Program-made: the position numbers and the translations under genes
Notes under the pieces: generated by a model
The model's database searches: none
Told to the model about the DNA's origin: nothing
The model's input: the letters and a program-made list of their open reading frames with translations, nothing else
Assembly (NCBI GenBank): GCA_905221615.1
Contig: CAJNDT010000580.1
Location: 505,511 to 569,510 of the forward strand
Origin: Symbiodinium sp. CCMP2592
Taxonomy: Eukaryota; Sar; Dinophyceae; Suessiales; Symbiodiniaceae
DNA length: 64,000 nt
Direction: 5' to 3'
Part shown: piece after piece, positions 45,685 through 55,718 of the stretch
How positions within the stretch are numbered: position 1 is the stretch's first letter
Layout: each line of letters opens with the position of its first letter

Positions 45685-48600
45685 ACGTTTTGCCGTAGGA
45701 CTCTGGTATCTTCGCCCGCAAGCGTAACCTTCACTGGAACACCTTGATCATACTCTTCCTGAGTGGCCTGCTTGAGGGCGTGGCTTGCTCCACTGTCCAA
45801 GAGGCCACGTGGTCCACCATCTTCGCCCTCACTTTCCTCTTCCGCGTCGCAGTCCTCGGAGACAACCGCACACTCAGTTGCCGAACATGTTGTCAATGTC
45901 GTCCCAGAGTCGCCTTCCTCACAGTCCTCGTTCTGCGTAGTCAAGCTGCGGATGCTTGGACCATAACTCTTTTCCACATCCTTCACGGTAAACCGTTTCA
46001 AAGAGGACGCCGTCATCACCTTCAGCATCTTTCCCACATCGGCCAAAACCTCCTTCAAGTCAGGGACGGTCTCACTTGACGTTGTAGTCGATGACGTAGA
46101 AGTTTCCTGAACTTGGGGCTTATCGTCGATGCGAACCGTCTTTGTAGAAGTTGACGTAGAAGGCTGCGAGGGAGTCGAAGGAGCTGCCTTGTTCGGCGGT
46201 GCCTTTGGAGTTCCCGGAGTAGTAGACGGGGGTGTCGTAGTTGGAGTACTCGGCTTCTTGGTCGGGCAATCTTTCGACATATGTTTGCCACCACATAGGT
46301 GACACCGAGATGACTTCTCCTTCTCGTTCCCCTCCCAGGTATGCAAGAACGGACATCGCGTTCCCCTGGCACACCCCTTGTACGACTTCCCGAAGTATCT
46401 GCATGGGACCTGTGCGCGCTTATCCCCTTCCTCCTCAGTGCCCGAACCAGAAGTCGTAGGCCTCGTGGTCGGTTGTGGTGGTTGAGGTTGCGTGCCCTTT
46501 GGCTCCGTTTTCATAGGCTTGATCTTCGGTTCCGGCTTGTTGTTCGGGGATGTTCCCGTACTTGTTGTGCTTGACGTCTGGGTGCTCACGGCCATTGCTT
46601 CACACTCTGCCAACAGGTGGTGGTAGTACTGCTCAACCGAATCGTATGACGGCTTCGTATCTACCAAAAGACTGCTTCGCACCAAACTTGTTCTAAAGCT
46701 CACTTCATGATCTCGCTCAAGCACCAGCTTAGTCATAGCTGTCAGTCCTCTGGCCAACAGACTCGGATCCGGCGCAGAAACGCCAAGATCCCTGCATCGC
46801 CTCAGCCACCGAGCCCATGCCCTCAATGCCACAACTGCTTTATGAGGATCTTGTTCTTGGCTAGGTTGCTGTAGGCTTTGAAGGATATGCACTTTCTCCT
46901 GCTGGCCACCTGGTTGGTAGATTGTGAGGAGTCTGAAGATTAAGCCGGTGACAGAACCCGTAGACCTTCTCGAGACCATCTCCTGACGCACATTCTCGTG
47001 GAGAGCAAGAAGGATCATAGAAGCCGCTCTGGAGTTCACACGACTCCACCGTCCCGTTTCAAGTGCCTCCACCCGTGGGGGTTGTATCCGAAGCTTCTCG
47101 ACAGGGCTCGCGCTTGTCCACAAACTGTAAGACTTCTCTGCTTCAGCCTTGACCCGCAGCCACCACTCCGCCGAACCATCAGAAAGATCCGACATCGGAG
47201 CTGCAATCACCTCCAGCCAGTCCATTATGTCCACCGAAGACGTAGAAGGAGAAACGCCTGGTAACGCAGGTAAAGCTGTAGTCCCCGGCTTAACCGCCTC
47301 CGGGCTTTGTTCACCCGCACGATCATGCTCTGAGGTCAACTGCTTTAACATCACCGCCTGCAACTGCGCCATTCCTCCAGCCAATAACGCCATTGGATCA
47401 TGACCAGGTGCACTACCTAACCATTGTTCCGCTGAAGGTCTCCCACCACTCTTGGCCTTCGGAATCGACTCCTCTCCGGACGGGTAGACGCTCGGACCAC
47501 CTATTCCACTCTGACCACCATGCCCATCTTGAACATTATGACCATTCGCAGACTGTGCCCCAACATCCTTAGAACCTGGAGGATCACCGAGAGGTTGCTG
47601 AAAGTTCCCCTGCTGAACGCCTGGATCACCCTGAAGCTGTGGACGAGGATCACCGAGAGGTTGCCGAAAGTTCCCCTGCTGAACGCCTGGATCACCCTGA
47701 AGCTGTGGACGAGGATCACCGAGAGGTTGCTGAAAGTTCCCCTGCTGAACGCCTGGATCACCCTGAAGCTGTGGACGAGGATCACCGAGAGGTTGCTGAA
47801 AGTTCCCCTGCTGAACGCCTGGATCACCCTGAAGCTGTGGACGAGGATCACCGAGAGGTTGTTGAAAGTACCCCTGCTGAACGCGAGGATCACCCCGAAG
47901 CTGCGGAAAAGGATCACTATGAGGTTGCTGAAAAAGTCCTTGCGTTACACGTGGATTTCCCGCTTGTTCATTAGCACCCCGCTCCTGATTGGAACGGTGG
48001 ACTTCTGCATCCAACAAACTCTTAGCCCTCAACTCCCATTGCTCTTTCTCCATCTTCAGCTGCTGGACTTCCATTGCCATCTTCTGCATCTCGGCCTGAT
48101 GGCGCGTGTTGTACTCCTCCAACTGGCGTTGCACTTCGGCCTGCAACCTTGATGAATGCTCACTCCCTCCCTCTGAGGTCTGTCCATATATATGCGGATA
48201 CTCCAATTGAGCCTGCCTCATTCTATCCAGTTGAGCTGGACCAAACAAGGGAGCCTCCGATGCAGTAGGTCCATCCCAAGATCTAGGACGTGGACCCACA
48301 GCTCGACGCGGAGCCGCTGGGATCTCCTCAGGAGGAGAGTACACAACCATCGTGGCATGATTCTCTGACGTCCCTGGTAAAGGCGCAAAGCGGGTAGCCT
48401 CGACAGTCTCAGGATGAAGTGGTGGGATCCCCAAACCATCCAACATGCGGTCAACACTCACGGCTCCTCTGTTCGCGGTAGTCCTCAAAAACTCAGTGAA
48501 GCGAGCCATCCATCTCACACCCTGCTGCTCGTTCGTAGTCCTCGACTCAGCAGAGTAGTATCCTTGAACTGTCACTGTAGAGCCTGCAGGAGTCATAGGT

Positions 48601-48950
48601 TGTCCCGTTTGCTCGGCTGTTGGTGTCATCATCTCTGTGTGCCTTGCTCCCGTACTTATAACGTTCGCGCTCCGATGCGGATCTTCATAAGAAGGCTCTG
48701 CTTGCAGCGGAGGATTCGCTAGAGGTTGCACAGCGGGTTGAGCTTCAACAGGCGGACCACTGGGGGGAGCTGGATCATGTAGATTAGGATTTCCTAGCTC
48801 TTGAGTTCCCACATCATCTGCCACATGTTGTTGATAAACCTGACGAGGCACACCATTAACCAAAGCATTGGCGGAACCTGCGGCGCCACTTGAACTCGCC
48901 GCTGCTCCCGAAGCTTCTGCGGAGCTTCGCTCTGTACTTTGGGCGACCAT
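45633..48950 (-). CDS. gag: Gag with zinc fingers and N-terminal part of the protease
   Basis: The ORF has 1,105 codons. Its ATG (48950) is only 4 bp inside the 5' LTR. Residues 1-330 are Ala/Pro/Gln-rich with a helical stretch at about 266-315. Residues 340-458 are a 22-residue tandem repeat (GDPRPQLQGDPGVQQGNF). A capsid-like helical region follows at about 570-790. Two metal-binding motifs come next: a CCCH finger (C850, C860, C866, H870) and a zinc knuckle (C883, C886, H890, C895; CX2CX3HX4C, one residue shorter than usual). The protease active site is D1052-S-G-A in LLDSGASHALK. The frame stops at 45633 in the middle of the protease domain, and the remainder is in the Pol frame, -1 relative to Gag. 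Gag forms the particle and binds RNA; the protease processes the polyprotein. Confidence 0.93.
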   Translation of the reverse strand: MVAQSTERSSAEASGAAASSSGAAGSANALVNGVPRQVYQQHVADDVGTQELGNPNLHDPAPPSGPPVEAQPAVQPLANPPLQAEPSYEDPHRSANVISTGARHTEMMTPTAEQTGQPMTPAGSTVTVQGYYSAESRTTNEQQGVRWMARFTEFLRTTANRGAVSVDRMLDGLGIPPLHPETVEATRFAPLPGTSENHATMVVYSPPEEIPAAPRRAVGPRPRSWDGPTASEAPLFGPAQLDRMRQAQLEYPHIYGQTSEGGSEHSSRLQAEVQRQLEEYNTRHQAEMQKMAMEVQQLKMEKEQWELRAKSLLDAEVHRSNQERGANEQAGNPRVTQGLFQQPHSDPFPQLRGDPRVQQGYFQQPLGDPRPQLQGDPGVQQGNFQQPLGDPRPQLQGDPGVQQGNFQQPLGDPRPQLQGDPGVQQGNFRQPLGDPRPQLQGDPGVQQGNFQQPLGDPPGSKDVGAQSANGHNVQDGHGGQSGIGGPSVYPSGEESIPKAKSGGRPSAEQWLGSAPGHDPMALLAGGMAQLQAVMLKQLTSEHDRAGEQSPEAVKPGTTALPALPGVSPSTSSVDIMDWLEVIAAPMSDLSDGSAEWWLRVKAEAEKSYSLWTSASPVEKLRIQPPRVEALETGRWSRVNSRAASMILLALHENVRQEMVSRRSTGSVTGLIFRLLTIYQPGGQQEKVHILQSLQQPSQEQDPHKAVVALRAWARWLRRCRDLGVSAPDPSLLARGLTAMTKLVLERDHEVSFRTSLVRSSLLVDTKPSYDSVEQYYHHLLAECEAMAVSTQTSSTTSTGTSPNNKPEPKIKPMKTEPKGTQPQPPQPTTRPTTSGSGTEEEGDKRAQVPCRYFGKSYKGCARGTRCPFLHTWEGNEKEKSSRCHLCGGKHMSKDCPTKKPSTPTTTPPSTTPGTPKAPPNKAAPSTPSQPSTSTSTKTVRIDDKPQVQETSTSSTTTSSETVPDLKEVLADVGKMLKVMTASSLKRFTVKDVEKSYGPSIRSLTTQNEDCEEGDSGTTLTTCSATECAVVSEDCDAEEESEGEDGGPRGLLDSGASHALKQATQEEYDQGVPVKVTLAGEDTRVLRQNVCGTVLVTNEATTRYNP
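47581..47930 (-). repeat. 66-bp tandem repeat inside gag
   Basis: Units start at 47581, 47647, 47713, 47779 and 47845 with a diverged sixth at 47911. The first five differ at only a few positions. The period is 22 codons, so the frame is kept on the coding strand. It encodes the Gln/Gly/Pro-rich Gag repeat. Confidence 0.97.
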
Positions 48951-48954
48951 AACC
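48944..48954 (-). other. Candidate primer-binding site overlapping the gag start
   Basis: Directly inside the 5' LTR the element's strand reads GGTTATGGTCG. GGTTATG is complementary to CAUAACC, the anticodon-loop sequence of eukaryotic initiator tRNA-Met, the region used by Drosophila copia, which primes from a half-tRNA. The match is only 7 nt plus a wobble pair, and the ATG in it is the gag start codon. A 3'-CCA type site (TGG...) is not found at the LTR edge. Confidence 0.4.
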
Positions 48955-49230
48955 TAAAAGTCTTTGAACTCGAATTTGTAACCCAGAAGCAGTCAGAAGG
49001 TCTTATGCCGTCGAGGCGCCAAACATGGACCGCAGGTAGGGCAAAGCTTTCACTCTTTTACGGCAATGCACAATGACTATCGATGCCAGCTGCCTTTACA
49101 AAGTTCTTTAGGTCTGAAATGCAGCATTATGGCGAATCGTGATTTGTGCTTAAGCCGACATCTTGCCAACTCAAGTCGTGACTATTGCGTCACCAGTGCA
49201 TACACTCAAGAGGAATGCTTCATCTCTGCA
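48955..49230 (-). repeat. 5' LTR of the copia element
   Basis: See the 3' LTR. On the element's strand it starts at 49230 with TGCAGAG. The single difference from the other LTR is T at 49113. It should carry the promoter and start of transcription; I see no TATA box, as expected for dinoflagellates. Confidence 0.96.
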
Positions 49231-49235
49231 GCCCG
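49231..49235 (+). repeat. Target-site duplication, right copy (GCCCG)
   Basis: Exact repeat of 39699-39703. The inferred empty site reads ...CATAAGCCCGATAGCT... Confidence 0.95.
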
Positions 49236-49809
49236 ATAGCTAAAGAAAAGCCTGGGAAGGCAGAGACCAGCCTAGCCGGTTACGTTCCGGAAGGTCTGCA
49301 AACCCCGGTATACCCTCTTAATACCACAAGCCCTTAGCCGTGGAAGCTACGGTCCTCACGAGGGCGAGTTCAGAGCGAATGGCAGCGACGGACTGAGCAT
49401 TGTGAAGCGTGAGGGAGAGGTTTCAAGTGTCAAAGGGCTTGCGGTTTAGGCTGTAGGGCTCAAGGATGTGCAGCGTTTAGGTTTCAGGTGGAGGCTTGCA
49501 GGGCTTCCTAGGGTTTATGGATTTGAGGGCTCAGAGAAAACGCTTTGGAGCTAAGCTTCAGATGTAGATACTGTAGATACTTGAAATATTAAGCATGAAA
49601 CTCACACTCACAGTGTAGAGCGCTACATGCCCTGGTTCTTCCAAATGCAAGACTAGAGTTCAGGGCTTTGGGGTATGATCAAGAATCCATGACGACCATC
49701 AGCCGTGCTAAAATCACGATCGCACAGCTATTCCAGGGTTTAGTGCTCAGGCCAACACCCCCCCCCCCCCGGGGTGATCCGAAAAGCTCTGCCTTCATCA
49801 CCGCCTCAC

Positions 49810-49943
49810 GGCTGCCGCCCCAGGTGTCGCAAAGGATCTGCACCAAAGCCTCGCGCTCTCCCGACGGCGTATCGTATTCGCGACGCAAAATGCACTTCTT
49901 TTTCGCAGGGTCAATATGATACGGATACGTTACCGAAGCCAGT
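49810..49943 (-). CDS. Exon-like island, product unknown
   Basis: The acceptor CAATTTCTAG and the donor GGCAGCC/GTGAGG bound 134 nt. The frame reads LASVTYPYHIDPAKKKCILR and then TPSGEREALVQILCDTWGG. Third positions are GC-rich. This is a well-supported exon just outside the retrotransposon on the same strand. Confidence 0.5.
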
Positions 49944-50059
49944 CTAGAAATTGAGTACCAGGCGATGTTGTCAGTATCCAGCGCAGCAATCACCCAAGAC
50001 ATGTGTGTACATATGTGATTACACAGGTACATAGGTGGCTTTTTTTTTGAATTATGCAC

Positions 50060-51990
50060 TTAAAGGGTTCAGTCGTTCATCTGCGGGCAACGAGATCCGA
50101 ACATTGGACATCTGAACCTGAGCTGCCGGGCCTGCGCGGAGGGATTACATTACGGTTTGCTACACAAGGTGTCTGATGTCAGAATTTCGGACTTCAGTTT
50201 AGTATTAAGGTACAGGGCTCTGCACCTCACCTATCGCCGTAAATCCTAAACCCTAAATACTCAGGGCTTACCGTAGAAACGGCTTAGGATTTCGGATGCC
50301 GGGCTCTGTGTCCCAGAAAGCAGACAGGGCTCGGTGTGGGGTTCAGTTTCTGTTCGAACGGGGCCTTACACCGTTGAAAAAAAGAAGCATTTTTTGACGA
50401 CACCACACCACTTGCACTGAAACCAATAGCTCTTCACCTCAGCCCCCTCAATCCTACACCTTGAAAAGGGCCCTTAACACATTCGAACCCTGATGCCCTT
50501 TGAACTGCTTACCGCCCGACCCACTCCCCCCCCACCCCGCCCGCCCCACCGAAGCTGATGCCTGCAAGCAAACATCCTCAGCCTCCTCCAAGACGTCGCC
50601 TGAACGAAAGGACCCAGTCTGGATCTCTGCGTGCTTCAGGTTTTGAGGGCTACTTTTACTCTTGGGCTTAGGGCTTGGATCTTAAAAAGGGTTTCAAGTT
50701 TAGGGTGTGGGCATGCCTTGGGCCTATGGCGTCGCTTATTGGAGCTTTGGGTGGTCGCCGGTCTTTCTTAAGCTCAGGGTGCGGGTCAGGCTTCGGCCCC
50801 AAACCCCAACCAACGACCATGAAAATTACACGATCCATAAAGCTACATGCCTGAGAACCCTGAAGCCGAAACACAATCAAGCGACCAGAACGGAAAACCC
50901 CAGCTGTAAAGCCCCATAGCCGCGGATCCTTACTGTCAAGACCACCACAGACGTAGAACCTGCCTTAACTATAGTTGGGGAGTTCTTAGAAGCAGTTGCA
51001 TGAGATATGCTTCGTCCCATGATCCGCTAAGTAGGGTGTAGGGATGCAGAATCTGCAAGCCCTATCTTCCGAAAGTCCATCAATCCGCACAGCCTCAAAG
51101 GAGCTAGAGCCACAACAACCTTCTCGCTTAAGCCCGAAGTCCTGCAACAAGCCCCCTCAACAGTTCTTAAGTTGCGCGGCCCCAAGAATTTTTGCGATCC
51201 CTAGCCGATAGACCCTATACTCTAAATCCCAAGCCCTTAAGCCAGAATCCGAGGGCCCTCCCCGAAGCCTTTCTTCACCACGTTTTGTGGAAGAGGCGGT
51301 TGCTTCTTTGATCCACGAAGCCAGAGGGATAGCTGCTGCCGGAATACTGAGATGACACCTGCAGTTGACGCATCTTTCTGAACGCGGGCTTTGGGCGTCA
51401 GGGTTTTTTGGTCTTGGGCTGTGGGTTTTGGGTATATGGGATCCCAATTTGTGGGCTTATCATGTGTGGAGTTGTGGATACCTGGCAGTCTGGTAGGGTT
51501 CAAACTTTGGGGTAGACTTTAAGGATTCGGGTTGATGTACGGGTTTGGGGGTGGTCTCCAGAAAAGCTTGGGGTTTAGGTCTCAATCAGGCTAAAAGAAC
51601 CCGAAGCCGGTCAGGGGCCCCGGCCATTGCTACTCCGAGCCCCTAAGCCCTAAACTCCCTACACCCCAAATCATAAAGCCTCTCTGAACTCCCTAAACCC
51701 TGAGCCCGGGCCTGCGATGGCGGTCTGCTGTGGGCTTTCCAACTTCCGCCGGGCGGCGTCACTCAACTTCGAGCCTCGGGCTCTGAGGTGCGATTTTCTC
51801 TTTTTCGGCTTTAGGAGCTTAAGGCTTCAGGGCGGGTTTATATACGGGCTTTAAGGGAACTTGGCGATCTCTCTTGTGTTTTTAGGTTTTGAGAACTTAA
51901 GGCTTTAGGGCTGTTGGGTGGGTTAGGGGCTTCAGGGGAACTTGTGGGAGAATGTATAGTAAAGGGTCCGAGTAGGGGTGTGAGATTGAG
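50060..51990. other. Non-coding stretch
   Basis: No exon is supported. There are scattered CCCTAAA/TTTAGGG-like words, a C-rich run (50523-50550) and no clear splice-bounded frame. Confidence 0.45.
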
Positions 51991-51999
51991 ATTTCTGCA

Positions 52000-52081
52000 G
52001 CCGGAGAAGCTGATGTTGAGCAGACGCACCAAGTACTCCATCAGCAAGAGCTGTGAGGACATCTTGCTGCCAAGCACCTTC
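52000..52081 (-). CDS. Exon-like island, product unknown
   Basis: The acceptor ACTACACCCAG is followed by KVLGSKMSSQLLLMEYLVRL and LNISFSG. It is Leu-rich and probably helical. The donor is unclear. Confidence 0.42.
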
Positions 52082-52503
52082 CTGGGTGTAGTTGTCTGGT
52101 CGCACATAGGTTTAAGTAAGTTCGGGGGAAACCTAAGCCCGAAACCACTAAAGTCTTCTGAGCTCTTCTACACGAAGGGAGTCTATGCCCCAACATATTT
52201 CAGTGCAATTCAGGGTGCGTCCCACAACTGTCAGGCTTCGGCCTTCAGCTTTAGCCCCGCCCTCTGGAATGGTTGGGTGCTTTGGGCCGGAACCCAAACC
52301 TCAGGCTTACAATGAGGGGTACCTTGTTTTGGGGCCCTTACAATAAGGATCCTACTATTTAGGGTACTATATTAGGGTCCCCTATTTTCGGAACTGTAAC
52401 AAAGCCCCTGAACCGACAACTCTCAGGATCGACTGCAAATTCCACCCGTGCTGACTCTCGACAAACATTGGCGGGTGCCCTTCAACACAAACATACCCCA
52501 AAC

Positions 52504-52554
52504 CTTCAAGAACTGAGTAGGCGAGTCGATGAACTTCCGGCTGCTTTGAGTGAC
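52504..52554 (-). CDS. Small exon, 17 codons
   Basis: The acceptor AAAGACTCCAG and the donor TTGAAG/GTTTGG bound 51 nt in phase 0, reading VTQSSRKFIDSPTQFLK. If the donor is not used, the frame stays open further (VWGMFVLKGTRQCLSR). Protein unknown. Confidence 0.42.
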
Positions 52555-52711
52555 CTGGAGTCTTTGTCAGCAGAAGGCTCGGTTATGCTGAGAGTTTAGT
52601 ATTCGGGGTCTATGGTTTGAGCCTTTGGGCTGGGGTTTAGGTGACGGTGAGTGCAAAGTCTCATGCCCATCCGACTAAAAGCACTCAGGGAAAACACGAC
52701 CTATTCAGTAC

Positions 52712-52785
52712 ATAGAGCCAAGATTCAGTGTTTGCAGTGCCTCCTCCATAATCTTCATGTTGCTCGTGCTGGGGAGCTGAATCAC
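52712..52785 (-). CDS. Exon-like island, product unknown
   Basis: The strong acceptor ACAGCTGTTTGCAG is followed by VIQLPSTSNMKIMEEALQTL and NLGS, then a donor CTAT/GTACTG. Helical, charged, not recognised. Confidence 0.45.
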
Positions 52786-53438
52786 CTGCAAACAGCTGTT
52801 GTGCAACCATCTTATGACAACTCCACCGTTGGTTGCGTTGTTCAAACAATGGGCCCCCGAATCCTGGGCGCGTCCGAATGATGCCTCAGGGTATGGGGCT
52901 TGGGGATTGTAGTCCGTGTCGGCTTGGGGTTCAAGCTTGGGGGGTTATGGGTTAGGGGTGCGTCGGGGGTCGGCTGAGGTCTCGGATGCAAGCAAGCGCA
53001 GCTATGACGTGCTCCAAAAAAATCCGACCCCTTCGCTAGCAACTAAAACAAACCCCAAAACCTGCATAGGAGAACGTAGGGGAGCCTCAGAATGAGGGTA
53101 CCCATCATTATCGTAGCAAGATCTCTACTACTTCCTGAAGGGAGCCCCTCCTGAATCGCGAGCCCTCATCGATGGGGCTTGCCAAATTGCCCAAAACCTT
53201 GCAATTGTTTAGGGTACCGCCTGATCTGCAACATCCATATTCCACTCTGTTTCGGGAGGTCCTCCGCATTAGCCTAACACATCGGGAGTTTCCCCAAAAA
53301 AAAGAGGGGTACCTAAGGGTTCCACTAAGGGGTTACTATAAGGGTACTATAAGGGCTATAAGGGCAAGTTACCACAACAAGGAAACCCTGGGTCCGACGC
53401 TCCGGAACGGGAGTCGGACTTGAACACACGAAATACAC

Positions 53439-53512
53439 CTCCCGAAGCTCGGCCTTCTTAGCTTCTGCCGCGTCCGCAGGCGTCTCCTCGGAGATGGCTA
53501 CTTCGGTCGATG
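53439..53512 (-). CDS. Exon-like island, Glu/Ala-rich
   Basis: The frame reads STEVAISEETPADAAEAKKA and ends ELRE at GGGAG/GTGTAT. The acceptor is not clear. Composition is strongly unlike the flanking telomere-like words. Confidence 0.42.
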
Positions 53513-54134
53513 CGGATTTCGGATCTTGGGATTGGGTCTTGGGATCGGGGTTCAGGATTTCGGATGTGGGTTTAGGCTTTTGGGTTGTGGGGACGGGGCG
53601 GGATTTTGATGTATCGGGGCCTCAAGAAAAGGCTTGGTATTCAAGGATAAACCTTCTGTCTCGTAGCCCGCTGGCCAACCACCTCCTCTCATAAAGGTTA
53701 TAGGCTTAATTATCAGCCAAGGCGCTTTAAGAAAGGGTGTGTTCTAATCATAATCGAGACCTAATTGCACCCCGAACCGTAAACCCCTAAGCCCAGAAAA
53801 CACTAAACCGTCGTCCAGGTTAAGCCCTAGCCCTAGCCCTAGGCTTCAAAGCTTTATGTGCCCTAAACCCAAACTCGCCCAAACCCTGAATCCCCCTTAG
53901 AGCCCCCCCTGCAGAACCCTTAGTTCCAGAAACCTCAATCGGTAACTTTCGAAGAACTCTTACAGTCTACGTAACCCAAACAACATCCCCTGGTCGCGTT
54001 CCAGAAACCATAATCGGAAGGTTAAGACATGTTAAGACGAACTCTTAAAGCCTATGTAACCCAAACCCTGAATCCCCCTTAAAGGACCCTGCAGGACCCT
54101 TACTTCTAGGAACCCTTACAGGAAACAATGTAAC

Positions 54135-54232
54135 CCAAGGAAGATCCCTCGGTCGTCCTGGATGAGCTCTGGCTCCTCCTCGGGGGGATGAGGCTCCCGG
54201 CAGAAGGTTGGCAGCTGCCGCGCGTACAGCAC
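54135..54232 (-). CDS. Exon-like island, product unknown
   Basis: The acceptor GAAAAAGCCTCAG and the donor TTCCTTGG/GTTACA bound 98 nt. The frame reads VLYARQLPTFCREPHPPEEE and then PELIQDDRGIFL. Clear exon signals; protein unknown. Confidence 0.5.
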
Positions 54233-55109
54233 CTGAGGCTTTTTCCAGAGAACCAGGTTCTGTGGAGTATTTGTCGGGTTCTAGAGGGTTTTCATGGAGT
54301 TCTATCATCATTGGTCTCTACCAGGTCTTCGAGTGTTGTGTACATGCAGTTTTGTCTGCATTTTCGGGTCTTGCGTTTAAAGTTTAGATAGCCAGGCACC
54401 TCTAAAGAACGAGGTTTTCATTCGGACACTAGTGTGATGACTATTACGTACTCCTTGTGCGGCAATAACCCCAGATAAGACCACTTCTGCGAGACCCAGG
54501 TGATAAACCCCCTTGATTGAACAGCTTCGCCCTAAGAAATTCAAGCCTAAAGTCCAAAGCAACTGCACAGGAGGCACCGCAACAAGAAGCTGCGCACGAA
54601 ACTCATCTTCCTGTGTCCTTCCGCGATGTGGCGTGGATGGAGGGCGTTTCAGGGCTGCCAACTTTGCAGGATTTTGGCGTCGGAGGTATTCGGGCCTTTA
54701 TCGGATGTTACCCGTGCTCATCTCCCCCAAACGTCTATACTCATGTTGACAACCATCGACATTCGTTAAACTGAACCGTGTATACCCTAAACTCTACAGC
54801 CTACCCCAATTGCAAGCCCTAAAGACGCTGAACTAGAGTGAACCAGAAAGCGCTAACTAAAGGAGCACTACTGTACCAGGTGCTCAAGCCTGTATACTCA
54901 CAGTCCCGAAACTCCTACCGTAAAGCTCAAAACCCTCCCGCAGCGTCCTCAGCTGAGAAATGCCCTCCTCAGCTTCTCTTCAAAAAGTTTGCGCAACTGC
55001 GGTCTATGGTGTTTCAGGCCGAGGTTTACGGGGCTTCGGGTCGGAGTTTCGGGTTGGGCCTTTATTGGGGCTTACGGGATGCAGGGTTCTTGGTATCGGG
55101 CTGAGGGTC

Positions 55110-55221
55110 TACTTAAAGGTTCATGGGACTTAGTAACTATGGTTACAAACAAGGTAACTGTACTGAAAATTGGATATAACCCCAGTTAGGGTACGTACCA
55201 GGTCCCATGATCCTTTAAGTA
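55110..55221. repeat. Inverted-repeat element, 112 bp
   Basis: TACTTAAAGG(T)TCATGGGAC at the left end is matched in reverse complement at the right end (TACTTAAAGG(A)TCATGGGAC). I could not find a clean target duplication. It is probably another small non-autonomous element, unrelated in sequence to element A. Confidence 0.75.
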
Positions 55222-55619
55222 AGGACTTAAGGCCGAGATGTAGCTTAGGAGCCGAAGCGACTGGGGGTGGTTAATGTTCGACTCTGACTCGTTCAGGTCT
55301 CGGGGTTCAGGATGCCGGCCATGCATGCGAGGAGTTTGCCGTTGATAGAAATATTGAGAGACAACGTGTAAACAACTGCTGCAGGAAGCTATGCCCCAAG
55401 CCCCTGGAAAGCAACGTCAAAACCGCAATGCAGCAACCATGAAGGTTGAAGCAGCAGAGATGTAAAGTTTTGGGAAGGTCGTCTTTGCTTTTGCCAGGAA
55501 ACGTGCCCCTAAATCTTCTAACCGTAGACTACTCGGCTCGCGGTATTCGTTGGGATAACTCCTATACAAGCAAATGAACAAAAAGTCACAGACCTAAGAG
55601 TAAAGGGTCTCGAGCTCAC

Positions 55620-55718
55620 ATTTTGCATGCCAGCTTCGTAGCGGCGCAACGTGAAGGGCGTCGGGTAGAGGCGGATAAAGTTGTTGCAGCGCAATGACCT
55701 TTGAGTATGCCAGGGAAT
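55620..55718 (-). CDS. Exon-like island, possibly part of the TTLL gene
   Basis: A textbook acceptor (TTCCGTGTTTCTTCCCCAG) and a donor AAAAT/GTGAGC bound 99 nt. One frame reads RCNNFIRLYPTPFTLRRYEA, reminiscent of the segment after the catalytic core in tubulin-tyrosine-ligase-like proteins, where an F-R-I-F-P-T type motif occurs. Another frame is also open (SKVIALQQLYPPLPDALH), so this link is a suggestion. Confidence 0.45.

Larger units (their letters stand above)
39704..49230 (-). mobile_element. Complete Ty1/copia LTR retrotransposon, 9,527 bp
   Basis: Two 276-bp direct LTRs (39704-39979 and 48955-49230) differ only at 39862 (C) versus 49113 (T). They enclose a Gag-protease ORF and a Pol ORF on the minus strand and are bounded by a 5-bp GCCCG duplication. 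Domain order is Gag, protease, integrase, reverse transcriptase, RNase H, which defines Ty1/copia. A purine tract abuts the 3' LTR. One difference in 276 positions means a recent insertion. The element is in the same orientation as the exon-like islands around it and lies in non-coding DNA between them. Apart from the Gag/Pol frame change it appears intact. Its unusual extra Pol domains are described under the Pol entry. Confidence 0.97.

Noticed and set aside
47520-48152. Plus-strand frame of 210 codons inside gag
   Set aside because: It is the opposite-strand shadow of the 66-bp coding repeat.
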